Part shown: positions 49,627-60,720 of the stretch, one piece after another
Position numbering within the stretch: position 1 is the stretch's first letter
Layout of the letters: every line of letters begins with the position of its first letter
Source: Symmetrospora coprosmae
Taxonomy: Eukaryota; Basidiomycota; Cystobasidiomycetes; Symmetrosporaceae
Length of the DNA stretch: 64,000 bases
Direction of reading: 5' to 3'
Assembly (NCBI GenBank): GCA_008802785.1
Contig: VUYT01000003.1
Span: 1 to 64,000 of the forward strand
Translations under genes and position numbers: made by a program
Notes under the pieces: generated by a model
Told to the model about the DNA's origin: nothing
The model's database searches: none
The model's input: only the letters and a program-made list of their open reading frames with translations

Positions 49627-52180
49627 TCAGAGCATTGGCGGCGGGCCGTCGATCCGCTTGTTCCGGAGCAGGCAGTATTCTCCGTACGTGTTCCTGTCGC
49701 TCACGAAAGGGAAGTAGAAGGACCTCGAGAGGCGGGGAGAGTGCTCGGCGTCCAGGAAAGGATAGCAGGCCATCCTGTCCCAATTTTCTGTATCAACGGT
49801 GTACCGTTGATCACCCTTCCGGATGCTGTCGACGACTCCCAGATGACGCTTTGGGAAGTCGAGGTCGACAAGGTACGAACAGGACTCAACAGGGACCTGC
49901 GAGCAAGGACTGTGAGTAGGAACGACTAATTGTGAAACCGAGATCGAGCAGGTCGCTGCACTCACGTAGCGGTCGGGCTCCTCTCTGTTGATATTGTTGA
50001 AGCCTGCGGGCGACTGTCTGGTAATCTCTGCTTTGCTCCTGACATAGCTTCGTCTCACTGCAGCTACAGCATCTCTTTGCTCGACGAAGTGCTTCGGAAG
50101 GATGCCTTCAAAGTCACTCTTGACGAATTCGGTGCGGAGCTCATCGGGGACGAGGAAGCTGCTGGGGAAGCGGTACCACTCCTTGCCGTAGCACAGCGTG
50201 AGGTTCATCTGCGACAGAATCGAGATGTCCATCTGCTCCTCGGCGTCCTGGTAGTTTGTCATGTTCAGCTTGGGGTAGTGGGTTGGGTAGGTGTGTATCG
50301 CAAGAGTTGGCAGTTCCGTGTACTGCAGATGGAACAGGATGGGCATGGGCGAGCGGAAATAGTGCTGGAGCGCCAGGACGCGTGCGATAGAGACGAAGGA
50401 AGTTAGAACGATGAGCGGCACCGTGACGTATCGGTAAATCGGCGTGCGCGCGGCCTGCACAAGCCGGAATGCGTTAGCATCAGAGCGATCTCCCTTTTCC
50501 AGCGAGAAGCAAGTGCAAGTCCGCACTCACCCTGAAAGGAGCGCGTGTGACATTGACGAAGATGGCCTCCATGGCGGCTCGGATCATGCCGACAGTGAAG
50601 GCGGCCCCGAAGCAGATTAGAGGAAAGGCGGGAAACATGAAGCGTTCCTCTTTGTGCGGCTGGAGTGACAGTACGGTGAACCAGATATATAGCGGTAGGA
50701 GCCTGAATGTCAGGAGAATTGGGGCTGATGTTTGACCGGGCTTCGTGATGGCGAGCTTCTTGCGCTCGAACAAGGTGATGGCGATAAGAGCTGGAAGGGA
50801 GAGCAGCGCCAGGGGCAGGACGATATTGAAGCTGAGTAGGCCATTGAGCAGGTAGTAGTACCACGGCTCGGTACCGTACAGCTCCGGGCCTGTCGTAGCC
50901 GAGGTGGGGAAGACATTATACTTGATGATGTTCCAAGGCACGACGACGAGCCTGCCGTAAAAGTACGAGTCGACCGCGCAAGTCGCAATCTACGAGGAGG
51001 GGAAAGGCGACATCAACCGCAAAAACAGAGGATAGCGGAGAAGCGGAGACGTGCGTACCAGGAGCGCCAAGCCAATGAGCCCGCCTTGTACCAATCTGCC
51101 GAAGCGGACGATGGGGCTGAAGCTTGTTTGCTGTCCGGCCAACATCAGGTCCTCGAGCACAAAAGGCAACGCCAGTAGGATGCTGAATGGCCAGCCGACG
51201 ATTGCGGCAACAGCAAAGCAGGTTGTGGCCTTCACGGTACGGAGGCGGTCTACACCAACGGGCTCCATGGCAAAACCGGCACCCAGCATGGCGAAATGCA
51301 TAGAGAAGCTCGAAGGGAGAAAAGCTTGGTGAAGCGGAAACTGTCAGCATGGCTCCCCAGAGTGGGCTGCAGGAAGGTAAGCAGACTTACTCGTTGCCGA
51401 GTTGTACATGCCGGCACTCCCTAGAAGGAAGAAGAGCGTGTACCTCCCAATCCTGGGGCTGACGTTCTCGGCAATGCTGCGGTAGAATTTGGATTCGCAA
51501 AGGGCTGAGAGCGCAGCGAGAGCGATGCGGACGGTGAAGAATGGTAGGCGCTGCGGATGTTTAGAAGCAGTCAGCTCCAGCTAGAAGCGAAGCTTTGGTA
51601 TTGCGAAAGACCCTAGACGGACTTTCTCGCTCGCATTCAGATGCGAGAAGATCTTGGCAGGAATGACGTGCAGAGCGATGTATGCCCAGCTACGGATTGC
51701 ATACTCTGAAGAGTATTCCCAGGTTCGGAAGGCATCGCCCCTGAGGAGGAAGTGGAGAGGCTCCCAGTAGTTGTAGACTGAGGTGGCCAGGCACGCGCCC
51801 GCCGCGCAAGGACGTGTCAGCTGTCCAAAATCGCCCATCTGCTCCGGCAGTCTGAGAAGCCCGGCATTACCCACCCTCATCGCAGTCCGCCGTGACAGAG
51901 TTGTACATTGCGCTCCATACCCGCACGAGGATGAGGAGGCGGAACGCGACCGAGAAGGATGGGTTCCAGACGGGGTAGGGTGACCTGGTCAGACACGACA
52001 GGGACGGTCGGATGTTAGGCATCAGGCTAATCCCTCCCGAACAGCCAGCGCAGATTCAGAGCACGCCCACTTCTTGTAGAGCTCGCGGACGAGGCCTTCT
52101 TTCGGGATGGGCTTCTTGGTGGTCGCCGCGGCGGGCTTTGCGAACCGGATCCCTTCGCTTCCGGGTGGGGGGAACTGCAT
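49627..52180 (-). CDS. ALG9: Alg9-type dolichol-linked mannosyltransferase (GT22)
   Basis: ER-lumen alpha-1,2-mannosyltransferase that adds mannoses to the lipid-linked N-glycan precursor. Eight exons (52065-52180, 51875-51984, 51623-51777, 51391-51550, 51059-51324, 50530-50989, 49976-50454, 49627-49896) give 671 aa. The first luminal loop has the catalytic acidic site in DCDEVYNYWEPLHFLLRGDAF (split by an intron after DE), then TWEYSSEYAIRSWAY, then about ten hydrophobic helices including ATTFLPSSFSMHFAMLGAGF, the DSYFYGRLVVVPWNIIKYN segment and HKEERFMFPAFPLICF. A soluble luminal C-terminal domain follows. All match GT22 of the Alg9 branch; Alg12 and Smp3 are the other options but fit less well. 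Converges with TTI1 (192 bp). Confidence 0.9.
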
Positions 52181-52562
52181 CGCTCAAGAGCGCAGTGTCT
52201 GGTTCTCTGCAATGCGCTTCCAACGAGCTTGCTTGCGATGGGACGCGATGAGTTGGCCGGATCACGAACGGACAATGTTGCACTTTCAGGGGTTCGTCGC
52301 AACTTCAGGAGGCTCGATCACCTCTTCGGCGCGGCAGCTATGGGCAGCAAGCAAAGAGAATTGCACAGCGAAGACCGGAAAGCAAGCACGAAGTCGAGAT
52401 GCCATGGCCATGATAAGACTCGTGAGGGGCGAGCGAGAGGCTTTCGCTGCCGCATCCTGTCAGACCATGCAATTGCAACAACAGCCCTCGACTGGGGACT
52501 ATGCTCATGTTCGGATGCCAAGGGTAGCCCGCACGTTCAGGCAAGGTTACCTTCGAATGCTC

Positions 52563-54887
52563 TCAGCTCATGGTCGTGTCCCCGTCCTGATCCTTCCGAT
52601 CTGCGACTGCACCCGCCCTGTCAGCCCCGTTCTCCTCCGCCGAGATGGGCTCTGTCGCGACGGCTGCCGCAGCGGTCTCTGCCGCTCCATTGACCTGCGG
52701 AGCATCTCTGACGACTGCTGAAGTCTTCATGCCCGAGTCGCCGGAACTCGACGGCTTGACCTTGAGCTTGATCTTGCCGACCGTAGGTGTCGAAGCCGGC
52801 GTGCTCGCGCTAGAGACGGCGCTGTCTGCTGGCAGAGGCGACTTGCTTCGTGTTCGGATGATGCTGCTGCCCTGTGACGAGCGAGGTGGACTGCTGACAC
52901 TGGCCAGCATCTTCATCTTGCCGTTTGGCGAAGCGTCTACACTCGGCTCTGACCCCTGTCCCATGCCTACAGCCGAGAGCAAATGCACGAAGGAGGAGGG
53001 CAATGCGCTTCCGGACGGAGGAGCAGGCGGCTGTGATGTGACCGCGTGACCATCGCCTGCGTCTAATCTCGTTGCGCCGTTCCCGTTAGTCTGGCCGGAG
53101 ACGCTTGATGTGCCGGCCGGGCCGCCAATGTCCTCCTCTTCTGGGCCGGAAAGATCTTCGTTGACACCGTGCGTGGTCTGCGTGGTCCATTCTGCGATGT
53201 CCGGCGGATCGCCGTCTGACACCGCCGTCCCTTCCCGATGGGACAAGCCAGAGCCAGACGGTGCCTCGCCGCCCTTGAGCTTGCGCTGCGCATAGACATA
53301 GTCGGCAACCTCGCGCTGTATGAGACCCATCTGCACTCGGATTTCTATGAGTGGATTGAGTCTCGTGAGTGGGTCGTCGTCTGCAATAGATGCGGCTTCC
53401 GAGAGCGCATTGGATTCTGCACTCTGTCCGCGGTCGTTCGCCATGGCATGGCTTGTGCTGGCGTCGACTCCACTTTGCCCGTTCTGTGCGCCCTGCTGAG
53501 CAGTGCCAGCGGGTTCAGCATCGTCATCCTCCATAGAGGTGAGAGAGGATGCGTCCGAGAAGTCGAAGAGATTGGCAGGGATAGTCGTCTCGGCGCGGGG
53601 CTGTTCAGCAGGTCTGCAGAAGGCGAGCTCCATGAGCACCATTGCCCTCATGCCCGATTTCAAGGACGAGGTACTCACTGGCCATATCTATTTCTCCGCA
53701 CCTTCGACCAAAAGTCGAGAATGACAATCTGCTCTGGTATCTGGTACCTGATGCCCTGCGAGATGAGCTCGGACGACGCGATTTTGCCGCTCCTATGCCG
53801 GTCCGAGGGAATGATATCGATGTCGCCGTTATTTGACATCTGTGGGTCCTTGACGCGGACCGTCTTTTGTGCTTTGAGCGGTTTGCTCAATCCCTGGATG
53901 TCCGGGATGATACGGTCAGTCCAGCGAGAACGCATTTTCTCCAGGAGGGCATCTCCACCCACTTTTGCATGGTCTGCGTGAATCGGGCACTTCCACTTCC
54001 GGGTGACCGACGGCATCCCAACGAGCGGAGGGTCCAGACAGTCGAGGTGCCAGTGGAGATCGCAGAAGTCGCAGGCAACGATCCGCTTTTGCCGCAATGG
54101 ATCGGCAGGTTCGAGGCAGACGCGGCAGAGGACCGTCCGCCCCTGCTTATCCTTGAGCTTGTAGGGGTCTCGCTCCTCGTAACCACTCTTCCCTGCTTTG
54201 CCGAGCTGTGCTAGTGGTCGGAACTCGGTCGTGTCGATGTATTCCCCGTTCGGGCCCGTGGTGACTGCGACGAACTGGCTTAGACGGCGCAGCCTACGAC
54301 GGTGGAAGAGGCATAGAGGACCCACCATTCTTGAAGCTAGCTTTGATCTCGTCTGGAAGCTCAAAGCTGGTCGGATTGGATGATTGGACGTGTTGCACAA
54401 GGCGGCCGAAGATGCCTTTCGGGGGAAGCGTGGGGTTCTGGGACAACCATGCAGCACGCTGTTAGTGACTGTAGAAGCTGATGCTCGTAGAGGTGCGTTT
54501 ACTGACCCTCGTAGCCGCGCATACGTTGCAGTACCAGCTTTCTGCAGGCACCTCATCCAGTTCCAGCGGCGGGTCGAGGCATGAGAAGTGGAAGGAGCGC
54601 GGGCAGCCGTCGCAGCAGAGGAAGTGGCCACGACCATCACACGAATCACAGTAATCGTGATTGGACTGTCGGGTTGCAGAAGAAGCCGTAGTGACGCAGC
54701 GATGGTTAGTTGTGCGTCTAGGGGAAAGCGGAACAGCAAAAGCGGAAAATCAACGCACAATGTTGCTGTCGTCGTGGGCAAGGGCGACGGACGTAGCCTT
54801 GCCAGCGTTGGCAATGTTGCCTGCCGCTACTGCAGCAGCGGCACGACGGCTCGTTGATTTGGGTCCCTTGGGCGTACTGCGGGACAT
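52563..54887 (-). CDS. RCO1: Rco1-like double PHD-finger protein (Rpd3S complex)
   Basis: Five exons (54759-54887, 54507-54665, 54326-54437, 53679-54264, 52563-53613) give 678 aa. PHD1 (~residues 46-95) has the Cys4-His-Cys3 pattern: YCDSCDGRGHFLCCDGCPRS, then FHFSCLDPPL and WYCNVC. Next comes NPTLPPKGIFGRLVQHV, a block typical of Rco1, then a second PHD (~175-245) with RVCLEPADP, CDFCDLHWHLDCLDPPLVG and KWKCPIH. The C-terminal third is acidic and Ser-rich. Rco1 and Eaf3 recruit the small Rpd3 deacetylase to methylated H3K36 over transcribed genes and suppress cryptic initiation. The Rco1 assignment rests on PHD order and the block between them. Start at 54887 is the first ATG in frame; see the upstream frame at 54969-55367. 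Confidence 0.78.
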
Positions 54888-54968
54888 GGAAACGATAGAT
54901 GCGATGTAGAGGTGGCGGGTGGATACGGAAGGGTGGAAGAAGAGGAATGCGATGGATAGTCGAGGAGG

Positions 54969-55367
54969 TCAGTGAGGGAGGAAGAGGATGTGTACGACGT
55001 GCGTGTGCATGTATGCCTCGAACCTGAGCTTTACAGCGGTTCTGACCCGTCTTGCCCGCGAGAGAGGTGCCGTCACGGTCCCACCGCCAGCTGCAGCCGA
55101 GGTGGACGCTCCTGCTTCAACGCCAGCAGCAGCATCCGATATAGCGAGTCCAGCAGGCATAGCAGACGAAGGTCCTGGACTGGTCGACATGACTCGGTCT
55201 TGGTCTTGGTCATCCCGGTAGCTGCCGTCGTCCGTCTCCTCTGCGCCGGTGCCGCCCGCCGGGCTGGACCCTCTTGAGGCGATGGAGGCGATGTCGAAGG
55301 ATGGAGCAGCGAGCGCAGCAGCGTTACTGATGCCATGGCCGCCACTGACAGCTCCGTTCTGCTCCAT
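54969..55367 (-). other. Open frame upstream of the Rco1-like gene, unassigned
   Basis: A 132-codon ATG frame (Ala/Gly/Ser/Asp-rich low complexity, ending near a RARRVRTAVKLRF segment) just upstream of RCO1 on the same strand. I looked for a splice that joins it in phase to the RCO1 start; the good donors (before GTCAGA, before GTAAAG) are phase 0 while the acceptor before TACGCCC needs phase 2, so no clean join exists. It may be a 5' UTR frame, an exon with a weak donor, or chance. Confidence 0.25.
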
Positions 55368-55829
55368 CGTGCTGCGTATCCCTGTTCTGCCTTGGAACGG
55401 GGGTCAGTCGCCGTCCTCTCCCTGCGGTGAAGCGACCTCTTGCCCTCCTCCCGTCCCCTCCCCTCCCTTCAGAGCTCACTCAGGCCCCATTCCTCCCATT
55501 CCTTCGCGATCCACCTTCGAACAGCAGTCAGGGCTTCACGCAATGTTCGCACAGACAGGCAGCCTTCGTCAACAGTCCTACGCATCCCTTCTGCAGGCAC
55601 TCGTCTGCCCCGTAATCCGGCAGTGCACGCTATTCACCTCCAATCGCTGCACATACCAAGCAGCTGACGCTTGGCCAGGCCATGCCATTGCTAATGCAGG
55701 AAACATGCCTCCTGAAGCACCCTTTCTCCCGCTGGACTACATCCGCTACTCGTCGACTTTCCCAGCGCATCGCCACCCGCCCCTATGAAAGCATCTACTG
55801 CCTAGCCCATTCATCCGCTGTGAGCCTCG
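55368..55829. other. Intergenic region
   Basis: 462 bp between the divergent RCO1 region and the first gene of the small-protein cluster. Pyrimidine-rich, with several short open frames in all plus frames; nothing recognisable. Confidence 0.4.
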
Positions 55830-56543
55830 ATGCAGGCGCGCAAGCTGGCCCGACATCACTGCTTGCCTCCTCTCCGACGTCTCGTAATATCAATTGACCA
55901 TCAAACACAAAGCACGACCCTTTCATAGCCTCGACAGCCACATAGTGACCTAGTGACCAGACTGCCTGGCACAAGCGTCGCCATCGTTATTCCAGCAAAC
56001 TGCTGCGCCCATACTCTCGTCGTTATGTCATAGTACTTCCCGGACGTATATGTATCACCCGATCAGAAGCGATACTACAAGAAGCATGGGATAGAGGGAG
56101 GTCGACAGGCAATCCACGCGCTCTCTCAACGAGGTGGGCCTGCTCCGAAGTCGCCACCTCCGTCAACGAGGCCGAGTCAGCCGCGCACCATTCTGGCGAT
56201 CGCCCGCTTCGAACAAGGCAAGGAAGGGCTCATCATCAAGACCATGTCACACAGTCGCGGTCCCCACTTCGAGATCCCACTTGAAAAGACTAGAAATGCT
56301 AAAGGTACCAAAGAGGATGTCGCCAGCTACAAGCACGCCGAGGAGATCCAGTTTCAGCTTCATCATCCCTCGGTCGGAGGGCTAGAATCGATCAGTCGAA
56401 GCTTCCCGTCCCAACTCGAGCTCGTCGTCACCAGCAAGGGCACCTTCCCGCCGTCTTACGAGTATAGGCTGCGCAAGAGGGAGTACGCGGCAGCCGAGCT
56501 GGCCAACAACGCTCGCCAGAAGCCTCGCGCCGGGGCGAAGTGA
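55830..56543 (+). CDS. Small Pro-rich protein of unknown function, cluster member A
   Basis: Model: exons 55830-55883 and 56034-56543, 187 aa. Not recognised. After the short first exon (MQARKLARHHCLPPLRRL) comes YFPDVYVSPDQKRYYKKHG, a Pro-rich linker (APKSPPPSTRPSQPR) and a C-terminal region of about 110 residues that looks folded (alternating hydrophobic strands: TILAIARF, HFEIPLEK, EEIQFQLHH, QLELVVTS, SYEYRLRKREY). The ending resembles that of member C (ELTVYIDD ... FRYRMREK) in spacing of hydrophobic and Tyr-Arg positions. Donor of exon 1 (GTAATA) is weak, so the start is uncertain; the second exon from about 56034 is better supported. Confidence 0.45.
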
Positions 56544-56808
56544 GGGGTCTCCGATGGCCTGCAACCCGCGCCGGGTGTGAAGCGTGGAATGGGTAGAGAC
56601 GGTCACGGCAGACGCAGATCATGCAGTTATCATCACACATTACTGAAGTACGACAGATGCGCCTTGACATGACCGCAATAGCATTGCCGGACACAAACCA
56701 TTGAGCACATGGACTTTACGGCTGACTAGGTACCCCATGTCCGCGTCACTAGCTGACGATTGATACTATGACGTCGAACTCCTAATGCGCATGGTTCCGT
56801 ACATGCAG

Positions 56809-57127
56809 GGTGCACCCTTCGTCAACCAACCCCGCCACAGCCATTCCAGCAAAGCCGCAGCGGTGCGCACAGCCACGACTGCTTCCTACCGGCGTCCGGA
56901 GCGGGAGTCCGTTACTCCGCGTCGAAGTCGCTGTGGAATGCACACATCGTATGCCTTTGAGCAAAGCGGAGATCCGCGTTCGCTGTCGAACGCGAGCGGC
57001 GAAGAAAGCCAAGACGGTCACCCTGACGCGCGTGCTATCGAAGCCTCCCACTTCACAGAGGGACCCTCCCTTGACCCTATACCTTGATCAGCAAGCTTTC
57101 GATTGGACGGCCTTGGAGCGAGCCTAA
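56809..57127 (+). CDS. Possible cluster member B, 5' end unresolved
   Basis: Open frame of about 105 codons following a CAG acceptor-like site at 56806-56808. It reads LLRVEVAVECTHRMPLSKAE and later PPLTLYLDQQAFDWTALERA, with an alternation similar to the C-terminal parts of members A and C. No first exon was identified. An overlapping frame with its own ATG (56785-57087, 100 aa, Ser/Arg-rich) is the alternative. Could be a decayed copy. Confidence 0.28.
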
Positions 57128-57195
57128 GTATCGACAGTCATCAGGCGGCTGCTGCTCAGATCTTCCAGCTCTACAGACGTTGCAAGAGCGCGAGC

Positions 57196-58509
57196 ATGTC
57201 CTTCTCTGGTCCGCCTGGAGGTCTCGGTGGCCGTCGCCCTCTGCGCGAAAGACCTGCACTACCAGGACCGAGAGCACCGACTCCCCATCCTCTTGTCCGC
57301 CGTGGCCTTGGGTCAAACCTGGGGGGCGGTGTCATATCGCGAGGAATGTCCCCTGGTTCCGCTGCAGCTACACATGGCAGCAGCTCGTTAACGCCTGCCA
57401 GACAAGCCAGTCCGGTACCCAATCCAACGCATGCAGCGCCGCGTGGCGTATCCCCTGGCTCCGCCGCAGCCACACATGGCAGCAGCTCTCTGACGCCGGT
57501 CAGACAAGTCAGTCCGCGACCGCCTCCAACGCCTGCGGCGCCTCCGGCTCCTGTCTACATTTTGGGAACGGCACCAATCATCAGCAGGCGTCCTCCATCG
57601 CCTCCATCTGACCTGGCAGTCGGACCATCTAATCGCGCTCGCGAACTATTCAACGCACAAAGAGGCTCTCGTCCGCCTACTCATTCAACGAGCAGTCAGA
57701 TGAACCGACTGGACCACGTGTAAGGGCGCTCACCCAGTTCCCTTGCAGCTCTCGACTGATCTCGGGTCTCCGCCCCTCATAGGCTACTCGGTCTCAGGCG
57801 GGAGAACGCTCCTGTACACCATCAAACATCCGTAACTGTCGCATCCAGAGATTCGTCGCTAAATAGCGGCGGTGGAGCTCCCTTGCATCGCAGGAACACT
57901 GATCAAGTGGCAGGAGCTGCACGCCAATTACCTCTGGTAAGGCGAGGCACCGAGCCCGCCAGCATCGTCCATCGTGGACCATCGCCTCCAGTCCGGCCAT
58001 CACCCGTCACGCTTGCTGGGCCAACGCTGCCAGGCCCTCTGTCTGGCATCCCTCAAGGCATGACGCGGGCAAGCACCTGGTCGTCCGGGCCATTGAGAGT
58101 GTCAAGCCCTCACATCGAGCTTGCAAACGCGAGCGCGCTGAACGGAAGTCGCGCTGCAATGCGGCGCCTATTGGGCGCCGGCCCACCTGACGAGGAAGCA
58201 CATGTCATCGGAATCACCTGCAGGACCAGTCAGGACGGCTTCAGCCGGCATATCAAGATCTACACAAAGGTCGAAGTCGGCAGCCCGCACGCTGTGATAT
58301 CTCTGGACCGCTTCGTGCCGTCCGAGCAAGTTAGCCGCATCCGCCAACACATCATCGAGCACGGTCTGGTCTCCGCCAACAACCGGCTTGCCCCGGAGCT
58401 CACGGTCTACATTGACGACACGACAAGGCATGGCTCAGAGCCTGCGTTCCGGTACCGCATGCGAGAGAAGTCCCCTGGTCCTGGCATCAGGAAGAGGACC
58501 ACCGCCTAG
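57196..58509 (+). CDS. Pro/Ser-rich repeat protein of unknown function, cluster member C
   Basis: Exons 57196-57719 and 57783-58509, 416 aa (GT-AG, 63-bp intron, phase agrees). Not recognised. The N-terminal ~300 residues are Pro/Ser/Gly-rich and include a 34-residue unit repeated twice (GMSPGSAAATHGSSSLTP at about 57343 and GVSPGSAAATHGSSSLTP at about 57445). The last ~110 residues look folded: HVIGITCRTS, HIKIYTKVEV, HAVISLDRF, then a helix (SEQVSRIRQHIIEHGLV), ELTVYIDD and AFRYRMREK. No signal peptide or membrane segment. The coding frame extends upstream of the chosen ATG (AAAQIFQLYRRCKSAS), so a further 5' exon is possible. Confidence 0.55.
57340..57543 (+). repeat. 102-bp in-frame tandem duplication in member C
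   Basis: Two adjacent units of about 102 bp (34 codons), nearly identical over the first 70 bp and diverged after. Shared words include CTGGTTCCGCTGCAGC/CTGGCTCCGCCGCAGC and CACATGGCAGCAGCTC. Confidence 0.85.
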
Positions 58510-58682
58510 CCGCACGCAAATAGCCAAAATAGACATGTCACATCATAGATGCGATGCCTTGTGATAAAGAAAGACGACTGCCATTACGCATCAAGCGCCT
58601 AGAAGGGCCCGTAACACTCTGGGTATCTACTGGCACACGTTGAGAAAGATGAAGGAGACCAGCTCGAGGTACTGGCACATTC

Positions 58683-60720
58683 TCAGAGCTTAATGAGCGC
58701 AACGGCGTCGTAGCTGGGGACGGTGGCGGTGAATGTACCATCGGCCTTGACGACAACGGGCGAGGAGCACGAAGCTGGGTCATCGCTGACGATGACGTTG
58801 CAGTCTAATGTAGGGGACCGGGTGAGCCTAAGGGCAGGTCACAGCCAGGCTAATGTGAAGGACTCACAGTTGCCTGCAGCCAGACCCGACTTGAAGGTGG
58901 TCTTCCACGCGCTAGCCTGATTGTTGATCGCAACGAAGGCGGCGTTGCCACGTCCGAAAGCTGGCAAGGATAGCATGTCAGCCGCGTCCCTCAACCCCGG
59001 AGCTCGACATGCATCGCTGCAACTCACCGACTTGGTCCGTAGTGCCCTGCATAAAGTTCGAGATTGCCTTGCCGGCCGATTTCTTCCTAAACAAGGCCAT
59101 GTTCTTCATCTCGGGCTTGCGGTGCTCGCATCGCCACCTGTTCTGACCGCACTGGACCTGCTTGAGCTTGCCGTTGCTCTCCTGATCTGCGCCCTGGCCC
59201 GTGGAGGTCCAGTCAAAGCCCGAGTAGACGGTGGGGAATGCGTACGGGTTGGCGAGCATGAAGATGTTGGCGAGCTTGTAAGCGTTGTTGGGCGACTTTG
59301 CGGTGAGAGAGGTGCCCTCGCGCTCAGTGTCGTGGTTGGCAACAAAGACGTTCGCGGACCCAGATGGCAGCAAACCCCACTTCTCGCCAAGCGGGAGCGG
59401 GTTGACCAGGTAGGCAATGTGGTCCTGCGTGAACATGCGCTTGGCCTGGCGCATGAAGTTGAACTCGTTGACTTTTCTGTGAGGGCAGAGTAGTGTACGT
59501 CAATTGCAGTGGCCTCGCTGTGCTGTGCTCGGTCAAACTTACCCGATCTTGGCGTAGGTGGAAGGGCGCAGCTCGACTGGGTCGCCTTCGCCACCGTTGG
59601 TCTCCTGAACGAGGAAGACCTTCTTCGAGAGGCCGTCCATGATGGCTTTGAGGTACTGCGACTCGATGTGCTTGGCGGCATCGATTCTGAAGCCGACGAC
59701 TCCCTGTGATGCCGCCAGTAGCGTCAGCGGATGTGCATCCTCAGCGAAGCGAAGGCAGATCGGCCTCACGATGTCAACAAGGCTCTGAAGGAAGGCCGTC
59801 AGAATTTGTCGGACGTATGCCCGGCTCTGGTCGCTGTGAAGGATGAAAGGGTACAAGTCAGTTCGCGAACTTCCGGCTGGTCGTCTCCGGCGCAATAGAA
59901 CCCACAGGTCGGACAGGTTCAGGAGCTGCAGGAAGCAGGATGTCAGCTGCAGCTGCCCATGTGTCTAGCTGGACCGCACCTACCTCGCAAGTCTGCACCC
60001 TGACGATCGGAAGAGTGTCCCGAATGTAAGCATCTAAGCAGAGAGAATGGCAATCCGGAGGAGTCGAACGCACTCGTTGGCATTCTGGTAGTTGGTGATG
60101 GTCTTTCTGCACGTGTGAAAGTCGGCGTTGCCATAGATGCCGGGGTAATCGTACTTCTTGTACTTTGACCCTGCGAAACCGACGCCGTAGCCGTCGCTGC
60201 CGATGCGCGAGATCTGGCTGGAGGCGTGGTTCAGGATGACGTCCATGGCGACTGCGATGCCCGCCTTGTTGCACGCGGCGACCATGCTCTTGAGCTCGGC
60301 GGCGGAGCCGCGCTTGCTCTCGAGCTTGTACGACACGGGCTGGTACGATGTCGCCCAGGACTCGCCGTAGATGTGCTCGTTCGGGCTAGAGAGCTGCACG
60401 TGCGAGTACCCTGCTTTCGCGAGCAGAGGGCACTCGGCCTCGACCGACTTCCAGGCTGTGTCGCTCACCACAGTGTCAGCCCTTTGTTCAGTCCACCGCT
60501 AGCTGGGATGGGAGACGGAATCACGCCACTCGAAGAGCTGGATCATGACATTGCCCGCAGTGTCGAGCCCAGTGACTGCAGTCGACGCTGCTGCCCGGGG
60601 AAGGATCTTGCTGCGCTCTCTGACCATGCGGGGTTCATGCTGATCTGCGTTGACGCCATTGGCGAATGTGCCGGCGATAGCTGCGCTCGCTGCGAGCGAG
60701 GTGACGAAGCTGGTGAGCAT
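58683..60720 (-). CDS. Secreted alpha-amylase, GH13 of Streptomyces-like type
   Basis: Endo-hydrolysis of alpha-1,4-glucan. Nine exons (60525-60720, 60074-60455, 59984-59999, 59906-59925, 59770-59833, 59540-59703, 59028-59476, 58868-58960, 58683-58804) give 501 aa; exons 3 and 4 are 16 and 20 nt. Signal peptide MLTSFVTSLAASAAIAGTFA. Catalytic set: GFRIDAAKH (nucleophile Asp 234), FLVQETNGG (Glu 260) and VFVANHDTER (Asp 330). Features such as HLQ/VQLSSPNEHI, NADFHTCRKTITNYQNANEV, VQTCELLNLSDLD, RWRCEHRKPE and AFGRGNAAFVAINN follow actinobacterial and animal-type amylases (GH13_32-like) rather than fungal Taka-amylase (GH13_1). No starch-binding domain. Intron-rich structure shows it is a settled nuclear gene. 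Confidence 0.92.
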
